Assembly: GCA_037179385.1 (NCBI GenBank)
Contig: CM074195.1
Coordinates: 13,677,887 to 13,741,886, forward strand
Direction: 5' to 3'
From: Holothuria scabra
Taxonomy: Eukaryota; Echinodermata; Holothuroidea; Aspidochirotida; Holothuriidae
DNA: 64,000 nt
Below, one piece after another: positions 1 to 12,256 of this stretch (position 1 is its first letter; each line of letters begins with the position of its first letter). The position numbers and the translations under genes were made by a program. The notes beneath the pieces are model-generated. The model made no database searches. It was given only the letters and a program-made list of their open reading frames with translations, and had not been told where the DNA came from.

Positions 1-1069
1 AGTCCGCAACAGGGTCCCGGAAGCTCTGACAATTGTATCCTTTTTAGGGGACTTAATGGAAGCAACAAAAGTACTTTTACATAGGTGTAACTTATTATCT
101 TAAAAGGGACATTATTACTGGGACAAAATGTGTGTCATTGGGGCCAGTAAGGGGACTGGGGACATGCCCCTCGCGCAGTATGTTTAAAAGGCCCTGATTT
201 GAGAAGAAGACAGATAATATAGAAAAGAAAGATAGCTTGCAAAGGTTTTGTTTCAATTGTTTGAAGAACGAAAATAAACTCTCCTACAGGTTATCGTTAA
301 TGTTGGGGTCCAGGGGGCTAAGCCCCGGAAGCTTTGCAACTTTTGCACTCTGAAAAGTAATAATTGAGCCAAAGAATAGCCGAAAAGTAATAAAAGCAAC
401 TTAATTTTGTTCAATTACTGTTGAAAAATTTATTTTGCGACATTCGGTTATTGGGGGGGGGGCATGCCCCCAAAATCTCACAAAAAAATTATTGGTGCCA
501 GGCCCCCTGCCCCCCCCCCCTTCTTCCCCCGCCTATGGTTAAATGCCAGACCAGTCAAGTCAGAAATCTTTGCATCCCAACAGAAATATGCGACCCTTCC
601 TCAGCCTATTATCAAGAAAATCTAGGCTTCGCCACTGATGACATACTAGCCGCCGACAAACTAAAATTATGAATCCACAATATTTGGTAACAAAATTCAG
701 CATTTATTGCAGTTATTTTTATTTTCACGAAGTCTCTGCACACTGACTGTTTTTCAGAAGAAAAATACATTCACACCCAAGCTAGTCCTATTGAGTAAAG
801 CCCCTTCCACAATATGCGACGCGACTTATTGCAACAACACTGTCTTGTCGTGGTGAGCGACTAACGACTAATTACTAATTTAAAGAGCATAGTGTCCACG
901 TTATGCAACAAGTCGCAGTTCCATGAAGCGATTCACGCAAAATTAATCACATTCAACATACTTTTTACTTGTTACGTTGAAGAGACAACAATGTGCTCTG
1001 TCCATTTCGGTTAACTGATCTTGGCGGGCTTCATATCAGAAGTCTATCATTGTTGTCAGTTGCACGTTT
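1..1069. other. Intergenic, no gene seen
   Basis: AT-rich sequence with short homopolymer runs of G or C (around 452-462 and 511-520). The longest open frames are short and lack family resemblance. I see no gene, RNA or clear mobile element here. Confidence 0.5.
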
Positions 1070-1109
1070 CAGTTTCATTCGACCGAACATGTTCGGTCGC
1101 ATGAAACTG
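1070..1109. repeat. 40-bp near-perfect palindrome
   Basis: Two 20-base arms meet with no spacer and differ at one position. The central 20 bases (1080-1099) are perfectly self-complementary. The core GAACATGTTC also fits the p53-family half-site pattern RRRCWWGYYY. It may be the remnant of a foldback element or a protein-binding dyad. The sequence shows the symmetry only. Confidence 0.8.
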
Positions 1110-1131
1110 GGCTGCGTGTCTGCTTGCAACT

Positions 1132-3672
1132 CATAGGCGTACGACTGCCCCCCCCCCCCCCCAAAAAAAAAAAAAAAAAAAAATTCTCAAGACCTAAAAT
1201 TCGGGCAGGGATCTGGAAAAATTCGGGCAGCCGTTTGAGTCTTAAAACCTGGTTTGTTTCTACTTACACAGAAAACTCCTAGGCGTGCCCGAATTCCTTC
1301 AAACACTTGGCCGAAAAAATAATAAAAAGCATCATAGTCACGGTACTATTTTTATGAAAACTCTAAAAGATACCAAAATTCGCGACACATTCGGGCAGCT
1401 TATGAAAAAACAATTTTTCGTCAGCCTCACTTTATATTCTTGCGCAAACCTTTGCCCGAAATGACACAATATTCGGGCAAAAGTTGCAAAAAAGTTCTCG
1501 GATATTTTTAATTGCCATATTACAAGGGGAGCGAGGATGTATACAGTCCCCAAAATTTTGCCCGAACAAATCAATCAAAAGCTATCTTGTGATGCACCAT
1601 ATTACTAAATGACAATCACCAATAGTCACCAGAAGGATGAAACGTACTTCGTCGAGAGGTATTTGGGCAGCATATGATTGACATGACGATTTTACACTTT
1701 TCAAAATGATCCTCTTAAAATTGTGCGAAACTTTTTAACCTGCAGTGCTGTGGAACCGAAATTCGGGCAATGGTTAACAAATCAGCGTAGCTTGTTTGCT
1801 CACTCATACGAATTTAGTGTGAACAAATCTGCAAGTAAGTCTGCCCACAAATTCATGTAAAACATCTAGCAACGTGACAAACCGGGTTTTTCTCGAACGG
1901 CGTTAGCAGAAAAATCATATATATATAGTCGGGAGTTCGGCCCGAGTCATATAGACAGTTGTATCAATTCAGTGAAAAAATTAATTAAACATTGAAAGAA
2001 AAAATAAAATAAATCATCAAAATATCTTCACTCACAGCGTCAGTTTCTACTCGTGAAATATGCGGACATTTGACCAGGAATAGCAAAAGGGAAGATGGTA
2101 TTCTGAATAGTGAAATCGCAATTTGGGGACCAGCATTCGTGATATCTATTGGAAATTATAATTGTAAAAACTATGCCACAATTGTACTAGTTGTTAGGTG
2201 TGTAGTGTGCATATGGTATCCGACTATTGATGAATGTGTTGGTCTTGGTTTGGTCCCGTGCTGATCTCAAGTGGCGACGCGCGTATGTAACTGGGATATA
2301 CAAGGTGAATGGGTGGGGGGGGGGGGTATGATTCATGATTGGGTAACGGATATAAGCCTATATAGGCCGTTTGGCAGTTGTAAGTTTTATCGTGCATAGG
2401 CGTGCGAGGACATGACCGAGAGGCAGATTTCCCTTCAACAATATTTTACATTGAAAATTCTAAAAATCTAAAAATTACAGACATGAAATTCCTGTTTCAG
2501 GGCTGGGTACATGCAGCTTATAACACTCGCCAAGTGTCGCTTCCGGCCATCTTGAGGGTTTGTAAGGCCCAAAATTTTCTTGTACGCTCCCCGCCAACTG
2601 ATGGTGGCGCTCCGCTTAGATAGTGTACACAATTGAATCATCCATGAATTGCCTTGCCCCCCCCCTTGTAAAAATTTCTGCGGACGCCCATGGTCGCAAC
2701 AGGGTCACAGACATACGGTACTCATGCTTTTAATTCCGTTCTACAGTTTTCCCCGGTAATGTTTTTTATACATTCCCAGGTGCGGTATTTCATTATATTA
2801 TGTTTTTTTAACATCTCAAATGTTTTTAAGGACCAACCTCAGTTACCGATTGCTGGATCGGGGAAGAATATATGAATAGTGCCTTGTCAACGCCCTTTTT
2901 TATTTAATGGGTACGGTGTTTGGGGATCAAGTGTGCCAAAACCGTTGATATGGACTTAGGTCGTTTGCTCACTAGGAAATAATTTGCGCCCTTGTTTGTT
3001 TAAATGCATATAAACAGGCTGCTACCTTGCTTTGGAATCGCGCGAAAATTGAGTAAATCGGTTTTTAAGGGCCAATTCGTTGCATGGCATCCCCACTCAG
3101 GTAATTCGGGCCTCTGAATCTGAGCTAAACAGCTGCTAAAACACACGGGATCCTTGTAAAGTTCGACGAAACTTATATTTAATAGGCAGCCGGAATGCGA
3201 TGCAATGCCATCCTCCCTTGAAGTTGAGAAGCCTTGAGATTTTCGAGGGTTTCTGAAGTTTTTCAATTTTCAAAATTATATTGATGATAATCTCATGCTG
3301 CATGACATAAAATAGTTTGTAGAAAGCGCAAACAAACTCATTTTCCAATGATTTTAGCTTAATGTAGTCATCCAATGGTAGTGCCAAGTGGTACATTTCA
3401 TCTGGGAGTTTTCTGACCTTTTTGTAGATTTGCTCATTTTTGGTGAAAATTTTATTGCAAACGAAAGTTCAAAATATCGACAGCTTTAATTCTGCTTATA
3501 AGCCTGGGAGAGGCCATTTCCGGCCGTCTGAGGGTTGCGATTTTTCAAAATTTTCTGTACGCTCCGCGCCACTGATGGTGGCGCTCCGCTTAGATAGTCT
3601 TTCGGGCAGAATTACATTTTTCGGGCAGATAATCCTCTGCCCCCCAAACTGAAATGCTCCCGTACGCCTATG
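1132..3672. mobile_element. hAT-like DNA transposon with intact 8-bp target duplication
   Basis: The left end reads CATAGGCGTACG and the right end is its exact reverse complement, CGTACGCCTATG. The eight bases outside each end are identical (TTGCAACT at 1124-1131 and 3673-3680). An 8-bp duplication with this kind of terminus fits the hAT superfamily; P and Merlin elements also make 8-bp duplications. The interior has many copies of the octamer TTCGGGCA in both orientations, a poly-C/poly-A tract at 1147-1182, and subterminal sequence at 3500-3600 that recurs in other elements of this window. I found no transposase frame, so it is probably non-autonomous or decayed. Confidence 0.8.
2395..2692. 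mobile_element. Shorter relative of the same element family, nested
   Basis: It starts CATAGGCGTGCG and ends CGGACGCCCATG, imperfect inverted ends of the type seen at 1132 and 3672. It carries the same subterminal block (about 2505-2625) in the same orientation. The flanking 8-mers do not match, so the exact boundaries or mode of insertion are uncertain. Confidence 0.5.
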
Positions 3673-5379
3673 TTGCAACTAGTACTAGTAGCAAAGCACT
3701 TTGCAACGCGTCTGAACAATTTCGTTGCAATGAGTTGCGTCTTATCGAGTCGCAGAGTGCTGACGGGGCTTTATGTCCCTGCATGTTACACATCAATTGT
3801 GAAGAAACAAGCGACTGAAGTATAAAAGTCAGTGTGACATGAAAATGACAAAACTGGGTATTCGATGTTAAAAGCATAAAAACCAAGAAATTAGCCCCAG
3901 TTTCTATCAAAATTCATCAAAAATCGACGGCTTATCTGGACAATTTCTCATTTGCACCTTATCATTAATCATTAGCTCAATGTTCAAATCTTGTGATGTC
4001 ATGAGAGGGACATGGCATATATGGCCAATGGTATCCTTTCTTTTGCCAATATGCATTTCAAGGACAGTTGTAACATTAGTTTGTTCTGAAGGTTTTATTT
4101 TAAAAATTAAAACGGTGTCCTTGAAAATCGTCGGTACCAATTTCTACCTGATAAACTACCTGATGAGCAATTAAGAGATAATTCATACAGGGTTAAAAAA
4201 GAAATGTCAACACTGTGCAACACTCAACATCATTACTTTCAAATAAGCAACAAGTTGCTTCAGAAACAGTCATACTTTGAAGGTTTAAATCTTGAGAACC
4301 GTAAAAATTAATGACCTAATTCCAACGGATTTCTCCTCAGGAAGTTCACCCCCTAACTACCAGGTTAAGTCGGGGGCATGTAGCTGACATATCACCATTA
4401 CACTACCTTTAAGACCTGTACGGAGATCATTTCATTGCGTACCTCGGGAAGCCTCTATTATCGTAGATTCTTTGAAACGTATTGAAAAACTGTGATCGAT
4501 TTGACGAAAGAGAAAATCGTATTTCACAAGCCGATGTTTCCTACCTGTCTTCGTTTTCTTTTTATCTTTTTCATTCACTCGACGGAGAAAACTGTCTGCT
4601 CTGTTTTTATAATCGTAGTTCCATCTCATGATAGGCCTTTTTAATGTTTCTCCTCCCAATTTTTCAGGTTTTTAATATGTTTCTCTAGATAGAACAAATA
4701 TAAATAAACTTGCAGTTATTAATAAATCTGATCTTGAAAAGCACCCGACAAGGCTATTGTAAAAACAAATCGATTTTGAGACTCGCTCGCATGTGTCTTT
4801 ATGTGTTTTCAAGCACACAAGATAGATTTCATCTAGTCACAATAACGCGCTGTGTGGAATAAGGTGGAGCTATGTAGGTGAGTATGCTGTGTTATAGATC
4901 AATCTATATTTGTTTCTCAGAGCCATATGAAACTGAAAAAATGAAATTTTTGTTAAACATAATTGTGAAATTTATTTTAAATGGGCATGACGTTAAACTG
5001 CATCCAGGTTGTGGCTTCTGTTCTATTCAGCCAGTCTAGAGCAGGACCACCCAGTGTTTGCCCTTTGGAGGGCGTACTTGTCCTTTTGGGACGTTAAGCT
5101 CCTTCAGGGAGCAGAACTCCTCCGGGAGTAATCGTTTGGTTTTCGCCCCTTGGCTCTTCGCCAGAGAGTCGTGGGGACTTTTAGAAAAATTTATTTTAAA
5201 TGTTTTTAAAGCATGAAAAGTGGCAATTTTATGACATAATAACAACATTATAGCACAGACAGGGTAACAAAGGAAACGGCGTGCATTTTAGATACATCTG
5301 TAACCTTCTTCAGCTGAAAAGTAAAGTGAAAGGCTTACAAGTTACAATTCTTATAAAGAGCAAGATCAGTCTCCCAAAC
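3673..5379. other. Intergenic, no supported gene
   Basis: AT-rich sequence. The longest - strand frames (4432-4659, 5036-5248) look somewhat protein-like by composition but have no splice support or recognisable family. I leave this stretch unassigned. Confidence 0.45.
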
Positions 5380-5575
5380 TTATTTTGAAGCAACAGCTAA
5401 ATCTCATAATTTTCTTCTTACTTCTCTTCACAGTATTGTTCAACATTAAGTTTAAGCAAGCAGTCACTCTTAATAAATTTCACATTTGAAGAGAAAAAAT
5501 TGTCACATGACTATCAAGAGTCAGTCATGAAACAGGACAGTCTGATTCACAGTTTTAAGTTTAGATGACTGGATT
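5380..5575. repeat. Dispersed repeat D1, copy 1
   Basis: It shares an ordered set of segments with 39340-39545 and 50290-50490: a 'caacagctaaat' or similar start, a 'taaatttcaca/taaattttac' block, then 'cacatga' and 'agag(t/c)cattca(t)gaaacag'. The copies are diverged. No termini or coding capacity are recognised. Confidence 0.5.
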
Positions 5576-5784
5576 TCTCTTCTTTTCAAACTCTTTCTGA
5601 AACGTCAAAAGTTTCAATTGATGTGATAAATACTGTTTTTTTTTTATTTTCTACTTAATTATTTTGCTCTCTATCTTTTTCTTTTAAACTGTTATTCTGT
5701 TACTAGTTAAACATTACACAGATTGAAAGACAATTGAAGACCTGTCATCAGACTGAAAACATTGAAGACTTTTAAGTAAGCACG

Positions 5785-5845
5785 ATGCATCTTTTCTCCT
5801 TCAAAGTTCTACTTTCAACGGTTTTATTTTTCAAAGAATTAAACG
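5785..5845 (+). CDS. Candidate first exon, signal-peptide-like
   Basis: The ATG opens MHLFSFKVLLSTVLFFKELN, a short basic/polar start then a hydrophobic run, like a secretory signal peptide. A GTATGT donor follows at 5846 and leaves the codon split after one base. The next candidate exon (6649-6783) starts in the matching phase. Without a third exon or a known family, this is a hypothesis. An alternative is a chance open frame beside a chance splice site. Confidence 0.35.
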
Positions 5846-6648
5846 GTATGTCGAGTTCACAGATTCAACTTATTTTTCCCAGGCGGTCATTTTAGCGTTG
5901 CGTAAAGAAATGACGCATGGTCTGTAAAAGGAACAAGAGATTTTCAAAGGGCTGGTGGTCCACTCAGGGTACCTTGCAAGGTGCGTTGCCCTGTCTCATT
6001 TCACATCCAAATGAATTTTAAAACTATTATCATTGAGTTCAATAATGTGTCCAGAAATTATATCACTTGCATGACTCTAAATTAACATTGTAGCCCCAAA
6101 ATTATCTTCAATAGCTTTCAAGGGAATAAGGAATTAGTTTCTGGGCAGAGATGGGAAAGGGAGAGGATGTACAACACCATTATCACACACGTTTGTATAT
6201 AGAGACTACCTATTAAAATTATGGATAATGGAGAATGAACTCCTAAAGCCCTGGAAGAAACTCGGTTTTTGGATCAAGGATAACTTCAATTAACGCTCAG
6301 TATGTGGACCTATTGGAGCTCACCAAAAATGGTGTCTATGAAATAAATATGAGCTACCTACTGGAGCCCAAACGGTAGTTATGAGTTTCGTTTCGTTGAG
6401 ACAGTCACAAGCAAGCTCTTCATTGTGTAACATGGATATCGTCACATTATGGATATTCATGGTCACCCAGCCGGGAGGGGACGTGGTTACTTTGTCTCTT
6501 TCATTTACCGTATTGATTCCTCGAAGAGTAACCCAGACCCTTCTCTATGGGTGGACCCAGGGGGCTGTCTTTGCAGTCGGGGCACACTTTTTGGTTCATC
6601 AATTTTCCTTACAACTAACACATTGTTCTTACATTATATGCATTTCAG

Positions 6649-6783
6649 TGTTTAGAGGGCGGGCTTTATGTCACACTGTAGAGGAGGAAGATGGTGTTAT
6701 TACGTCAGTGATAGCAACAGACTGCAAGGATCTCAGCTTCTTCAACCTGTATGACTTTGACGAAAAAGAAGTATCATTGGTTG
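6649..6783 (+). CDS. Candidate second exon, Cys-containing module
   Basis: It is bounded by a good acceptor (TGCATTTCAG) and donor (GTAAGA), both in phase 1, so the exon is symmetric at 45 codons. Joined to 5785-5845 it follows the signal-peptide-like segment without a stop. It contains two cysteines in the stretches RALCHTVEEEDG and ATDCKDLSFFNL. The pattern faintly recalls the N-terminal cap of leucine-rich-repeat proteins, but I do not claim a family. No further exon was found downstream, so the gene may be broken, truncated by repeats, or not real. Confidence 0.35.
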
Positions 6784-8630
6784 GTAAGATTCTGGATTTA
6801 TATATATTATTAAACAAGTGGTACGTACTTGTTCTTACCCGACAGTTCATTTTCCATTTACACACGATTATGATACCTTATGCCACGAAAGTATACAAGT
6901 GCACAAATAAATGAAAGTTATCGGGAGTGTTTGTCATTAAAGCAAATATATTTCGAGCAGCAACTGCTATGTTTTGTTTTAAAGATTTCATCACACCAGC
7001 GAGAACTTCAAACATCACTTTGCTTTGATTCCTTATTGGATAAACGTAATTAATTTAAAATGGGATTGCAGCTGTAACCAAAACATACTCGATAATTACT
7101 TACGGTAGCTGCTTACAGAGCTTTGCCAAAAATTTGATTTTCTTGGCCCTAATTGTTCCACATTTAAGCCAAAATAGAACATTGCCGCCAAAATAGCGAG
7201 TGCTTTCTCCAGGTTCCCGGCATCCCTGCCTTGTATACACTATTACTTTACATAAATATATATTAGACGTTATGAATAGCTAAAGTCTATGATAAAGGGA
7301 TATCAGACAAACTGCAACACGTACTTAAACTTGTCATCGGCTAAAATCCCGAGGGGAGGGGGATACATCTTCCCACTTTTGCAAGGGTGGCCTATACAAT
7401 CATCCCCTAGATTTTCAAAAGAGTGATCAAAATTATATGCCACTTAAATTTATTTTTGTAATGTTCTCACATTAACTACAAAAGGGCTGTTCTAGCTTCT
7501 GGTCTTCAAGTACCAAATAAACATCTTTTCAATTTCCTGAATGCAAATTCTACGAAATCTTCCCTCCACCCACAATCCGTCACGGTACTCAGTCTCACCG
7601 AGGAACCGATTTGTTGGAAACTGGGCCGTAAAACTCCATCTAACCCTACCCTAACCTCACCGAGGTATTAGCTATATACAAGAGCACCTTTAGTACGTTT
7701 GGTATGAGCATCCCAGTGAACCCAAGCCACTACGATGAAACAACACAAAACGCCACAAGTGCAGTGTGTTGGTTGCAACAGGGACCTTCGTAGCATGCGT
7801 TGGTCATGTGCCGTTGCTAATAGGTGTGCAATAAACGGCTCAAGTAGCTAAAGGCGCAAGAGTAATACATGCTCGCTTAGCGGTCAAGAGCATTGAGCGC
7901 TCACAGCTAGATGGGAAAGTACAGAAAACTCCTATCACTTTTGTACCATGAACGACATGTCCAACCTGTTCCGTGCATTGTGGGCCAATACAATTTATCG
8001 TTCCGTTTTCTTTTGAACATAAAAAGAAAACATATTAACTTGTAATCATTTTGCAAAGTAAAATTATGAAGAATACTACCTTTATTGCCTAACTGCAATT
8101 ACCGCTTTCCATGGACCCCAAGAAATATATTGTTGCACGACCCCAGCATGCACCTATTTACCTACATAATAGGCTGCACTATGCACCTACGCGCATGTGC
8201 AAAACTTGGAAAAGTGCAATTTTCCATGTTTGCTTAATATGAATTTAGGGCCTTTTACACATAGCAATATGATTTATTTTTTATGCTCAAATTGAGTTCA
8301 TAACCCCAGAGCCCCATGCCGTAAGACGGAGCTCTTCGCGCTCCCATGGCGCCTCTGGTGCCGTCTCATTCCCCAGGTTCCAAAAGAAGTCTCCGCTACT
8401 GAAGCTAGTGTAAAAGAAAACAGTTTGAATGTTCGAGCTGGGATAAGAACACATGGCCTCGTCAACGAAAGCCGCGGGTGACCTCTTCGCGGTTATGGCG
8501 TCGTAGCCCCATATAAATTAGCATTCTTTTAATTACTTTATATATTTCAAACAAGCTTCTCTTAACGATGTTATCCGTATGTGATGGCACGAATAAGCTA
8601 TTTCGGTGATTGGCTATTTTGGTGGTTGGT
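6784..8630. other. Intergenic or intronic, mostly unassigned
   Basis: No coding exon is convincing. It contains the tail of a SINE near 7596-7672 and otherwise unassigned AT-rich sequence. A GC-richer patch lies around 8300-8510. Confidence 0.4.
7596..7672 (+). repeat. SINE tail fragment
   Basis: The block around 'ttggaaactgggccgtaaa' plus 'catctaaccctaccctaacc' resembles the 3' part of the SINE at 46890-47090. Only the tail is present; there is no promoter head. Confidence 0.5.
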
Positions 8631-8631
8631 G

Positions 8632-8985
8632 CATGGAATTGTGGGACACCGTAGGATATATACCACTGACTTCAGCACATGCATAGTGTACGGCGTTCCC
8701 TTGTTTCCGTGCAATATGTGCATAAAACACCCGAACGAAAACAGAGACTCAGCCCTACTTTACAGCAGGTAAAAAAGCATGTTTGTATACCAAAAAAGCA
8801 ATGCAGAAAAAGTACACTGCACAGAACCACACTTATGATTCCTCCGAATGTTATGAATGGAATAACTTAAAGAATGATCTCACCAAATTTTCATGTAAAC
8901 TCAAATTATGGAACACGTATTTTAGGTGCGAGATTGGTTCGTTTATCCTAACGATTTTGAGAATGTGCAGAGTCATTGAAACGAA
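8632..8985. repeat. Dispersed repeat D2, copy 1
   Basis: It aligns by eye over about 350 bases with 34048-34430. Shared landmarks in order are a 'gtgggacac/atgggacac' start, 'atatgtgcata', 'gagccacacttatgatt(c/t)ctcc', 'tcaccaaattttcatgtaaac' and 'gtgcagag(t/c)ca'. The overlapping short open frames are not conserved in the other copy, so I treat this as a noncoding interspersed repeat. Confidence 0.65.
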
Positions 8986-9236
8986 TTACCACGAGGTATG
9001 GTAACTTATGACAAACTTTACATTCTCGTGGCAGGTCATTTCCTAACTTTTTAAGGTCATTACAACAGATTGAAACATAAGAAAGTACAACATCACTTTT
9101 TATCAATGGTAAACTCACTTTGGGTCACAGATGTATACGGACTTCAGTTTGATGATTTATTAAGTGTTTTTTACGTGATTGGCTGTTTCACCAGATTAGT
9201 AGATTCAGAGTCTCCGTTTACACTTAAAGTGTACCT

Positions 9237-9481
9237 CAAGTAAAAAAATTCAAAAATTTATATTAAAGAGCATGAAAAATGATTTCTAACAGTCCAACTC
9301 TCATCTTCATAGAACATTCCTGAGCTGAGATATAAAATGTTGAAGTTTATTCACTCAAGTTAAAATGGTGTATTGCGCATTAATTATATAATATCCTGTT
9401 AAGATGGGAGTTGGACTGTTATAATTCATTTTTCATGCTTTGAAATATATATTTTTGAATTTTTCGACTTGAGGTACACTT
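9237..9481. mobile_element. Foldback MITE with ~85-bp inverted arms
   Basis: Both ends read AAGTGTACCTCAAGT in inverted orientation and continue as imperfect inverted arms of about 85 bases. These include 'agcatgaaaaatga' and 'aacagtccaactc(t/c)catctt'. A short unique centre separates them. Partial copies are at 59375-59543 and, inverted, 59795-59895. There is no coding capacity, and no target duplication was identified. Confidence 0.8.
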
Positions 9482-9525
9482 GAAATCATTCCTTTTAGGT
9501 ATGCCCGTATGATAAATGAAGCACC

Positions 9526-9782
9526 TTAACCCTTTACCGTTGTGCTCCGATCGGGGCATATTTGCGCGCCTCGGGAGTGGGCGGAAAAGCGGACGTAGTC
9601 CGCCCCGCATCGGCTTCCGTAGGCCATTGATCCCGTGACCTTAAACTATTGTCTCTCGCTGTTGTGGTCGAATTTTCGGGTAGCTACTCGCAGTTTCGAG
9701 CTCGGCGTGAAACAGTAAAGATGGGTGACAGCCGAGCTCTCCGCATGGGCCCAAAAGGACCCAAACAACGGTAAAGGGTTAA
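9526..9782. mobile_element. piggyBac-like MITE, copy 1
   Basis: A 257-bp element bounded by TTAA on both sides, with inverted ends TTAACCCTTTACCGTTGT and ACAACGGTAAAGGGTTAA-like. TTAA duplication with a CCCT-type terminus is the signature of piggyBac-family elements. It is GC-richer than its surroundings and has no transposase. A second, inverted copy lies at 16887-17146. Confidence 0.8.
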
Positions 9783-11395
9783 CATGTGCCCCATGCATGA
9801 CTATAACTCATTAGGACTCATGACTGTAAATTCATCATGTATTCTGAGAAATCAAATAATTTAAAAATCTTGCATGCACTGGTAAATTTAAAAAAAAAAA
9901 CTACAAAATCTATTTTTTAAAACTACATGCGGTACGCTGCTCTTTAATCTTCCAGAAGATAGTTTACGGTGTATTATGTTTCTCTTACAGCTCTTATGAG
10001 TCGTCAAATGGAAGCATACCAATCATGACAGGCAATTCAATCAACTTAGGAATACAGTAGCAGGTAAGGATTGGTTTTTGCGAGTAAATGGCAAACATTC
10101 CAAGAGACAAAAAGCGGATGAGGACTCTGAAATGTAAATCACGAGACGGTCTCCCGTTTGAATCATTTGCAGACAACTTTACCCTTGGAGGAAGAAAAAT
10201 TTACCGACAACGTCATAAAAGAAGGGTGGCTACTTTGCCTGATTCCTCAGTGCCGATGTCAAAGTGATGTTTTGAGCTATATTAAATCAGTTAGTCACAG
10301 GTTCATCACTTTAAAAGGAGGGTGGACTAAATCTAATGTTCTTGTGGGCAAAAAAATATTGACTTATAAATAGTTCCTTAAAAATTTTTATTGGATGTTG
10401 TTTCTGAATTTGTTCCTTATGACTTATGATCTATTTTTATGTGAAATTTGTGGAAAATGAGTTGAAGTACAGACTATGCAGAACTGAAAGCATGTTTGAC
10501 AAATTGCAGTGTCGTTTCTTAATTGTATTAATCCGCTTTGAGAAGTGCCGTCTTTGAGCCGTACCTACTATTTAAGGCTTTCCAGCTCCAAAGGGTGATT
10601 GATGGTCATTATATCGAAATTTCAAAGAGCATGAGAAGACGAATTTTGAACTTAACCATAGAAATCCACATACCCCACCGTGACACACCCACACCCACCC
10701 GCCCGTCCACACACGGACACGTTTTGACCCACATTAATGGTCACCTATGGTTAGACCCTTCAAGTTAGAATAGTAATTTCGAAACTCATTACCATGGCAA
10801 CCATGCCATTTTCAGCTGTCTTTGACATCTTATATACCCAAACTGGCAACCCACCTCATAAGGCGATGACATTAAAATAAACCACTCCCCGGGACGGTGG
10901 TTAAGAACATAAACGATGAGTCGACTCAGAGTTTTTGCCCTGCACCTACCTCAATATAGTTCTATTCCTCTGCGTAGTACAAATGGTCTCAACAAACAGT
11001 CCTACAACCTAATGGGACATGAGTAGTAGTTCTACCTACTGGACAGGGGCCGCGGGGCGAATTTTGAAGTGGGGGCTAACCACCAAAGCGGCCCAATATG
11101 TTCAACAATGTAATAGCAATGCTAGGCGACACAAAATGCCTGTAATAGAAAATGGGGGCTGAATTCCCCGACCGCCAGTTTCATGAGGGCCCTGCTGAAC
11201 GCCTATGTACTGTCGTCCATTTTCGTAGCGAACAGGTGAATGACAGAATCTTTGTAAGCTCCGCGGTAATCGGCGCATGACAAAGGGAATGTATAGTGAC
11301 AAACCCTAAAAGGCCACGTCCGAAGTTCGTGCATCGATCCAGCGCGTTAAGTTGCTACAACAATCATGTATCTCTAGTTTCGGAAATCCTGCAAT
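9783..11395. other. Intergenic, no gene seen
   Basis: It includes an A-run near 9890-9900, a CA-rich patch near 10670-10720, and possible degraded repeat ends near 11035-11207 ending in CGCCTATG. Open frames are short and unsupported. Confidence 0.4.
10788..10801. promoter_or_regulatory. X-box-like (RFX) motif
   Basis: ATTACCATGGCAAC fits the RFX X-box pattern RYYNYY-N2-RRNRAC and differs by two bases from the palindrome GTTGCCATGGCAAC. RFX factors control ciliary genes, but this lies 8.8 kb upstream of the first CFAP74 coding exon. Degenerate matches are expected by chance in a window of this size. Confidence 0.25.
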
Positions 11396-11717
11396 CAGTG
11401 GCGTCGACAGGGGAGGGGGTATGGGAAACTTGCACCTGGAAAACATTGTGCCCTCACGGTGTGTGTTCCCTAAATGAGATTTGGTATTTTTTTAAATGAC
11501 GACTTTTAATGCCTCAAATTCCTACACTCACCTAGGAGCTTCCGGGGACCAGCAAGTTGGCTCCTGGTTTTGGAACCGCCTACCTGTTAGGTGCTCAGCG
11601 TTTCACCCTCGGTGGCACCTTTGGTACCATTGGACGTTGGTACATTTTTACTTCAAAACGCCCATACAGTCCAATTTTGATCGATTCCTCTGACCGAATT
11701 CCCTAGCTCCGCCACTG
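11396..11717. mobile_element. hAT-like MITE with CAGTGGCG ends
   Basis: It begins CAGTGGCGTCGACAGGGG and ends CCCTAGCTCCGCCACTG, imperfect inverted ends. The flanks TGCAATCA and TGCAATAA differ at one position if the ends are taken at GTGGCG/CGCCAC. The 322-bp interior has no coding capacity. Confidence 0.65.
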
Positions 11718-12256
11718 CAATAAGGCTATATATATTTTTTTTTGGAAAACGAAGACAAATAACTTTTAAGAGAACTAGGGGGCCTAGCTCCTGTGTATGT
11801 GGAACTGTGACTAACTTCGTCGTATTGATAGTTGGAACGCATATTATCTAGTAACTGTACACGTAGAGTTCGCCGAGGCAGGGAGCTTGGCTATGTTTGT
11901 TAGATTATTTGTAAATGCGTGTGTGTTATTTCGTTTCAGTCTTCGGTCTTCCGTCTTCAATCTTCGTTTTGCTTACACCCCTTAGCTGTCCTCCTCCAGT
12001 GTCCCCTCCCCCTTCTGAAAAGCAGGCTGGACACGCCACCGTGATTGACACGTGAAATAGAATTACATATTGCTACCAAATAAATTTAAGTTGGTCAAAC
12101 CAGGCCTACATTTTAGTGACTTATGACTACACTACCAATTAAGGGTAAGAAGCAGTCTCCCCAACTAAAAGTATCGTAGCCTAGCACACTATCCTGTTTC
12201 ATGACTGGCGCTTCAGGGTCATGCGACAGGTTTTTTCTTCTCAAATGTGAAAGTTA

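Noticed and set aside
4432..4659. 75-codon - strand frame, basic and protein-like
   Set aside because: No recognisable family, no supporting splice sites, no second copy. Not enough to call a gene.
9991..10061. Possible exon between TTTCTCTTACAG and GTAAGG
   Set aside because: All three frames contain stops, and it does not continue the candidate gene at 5785-6783.
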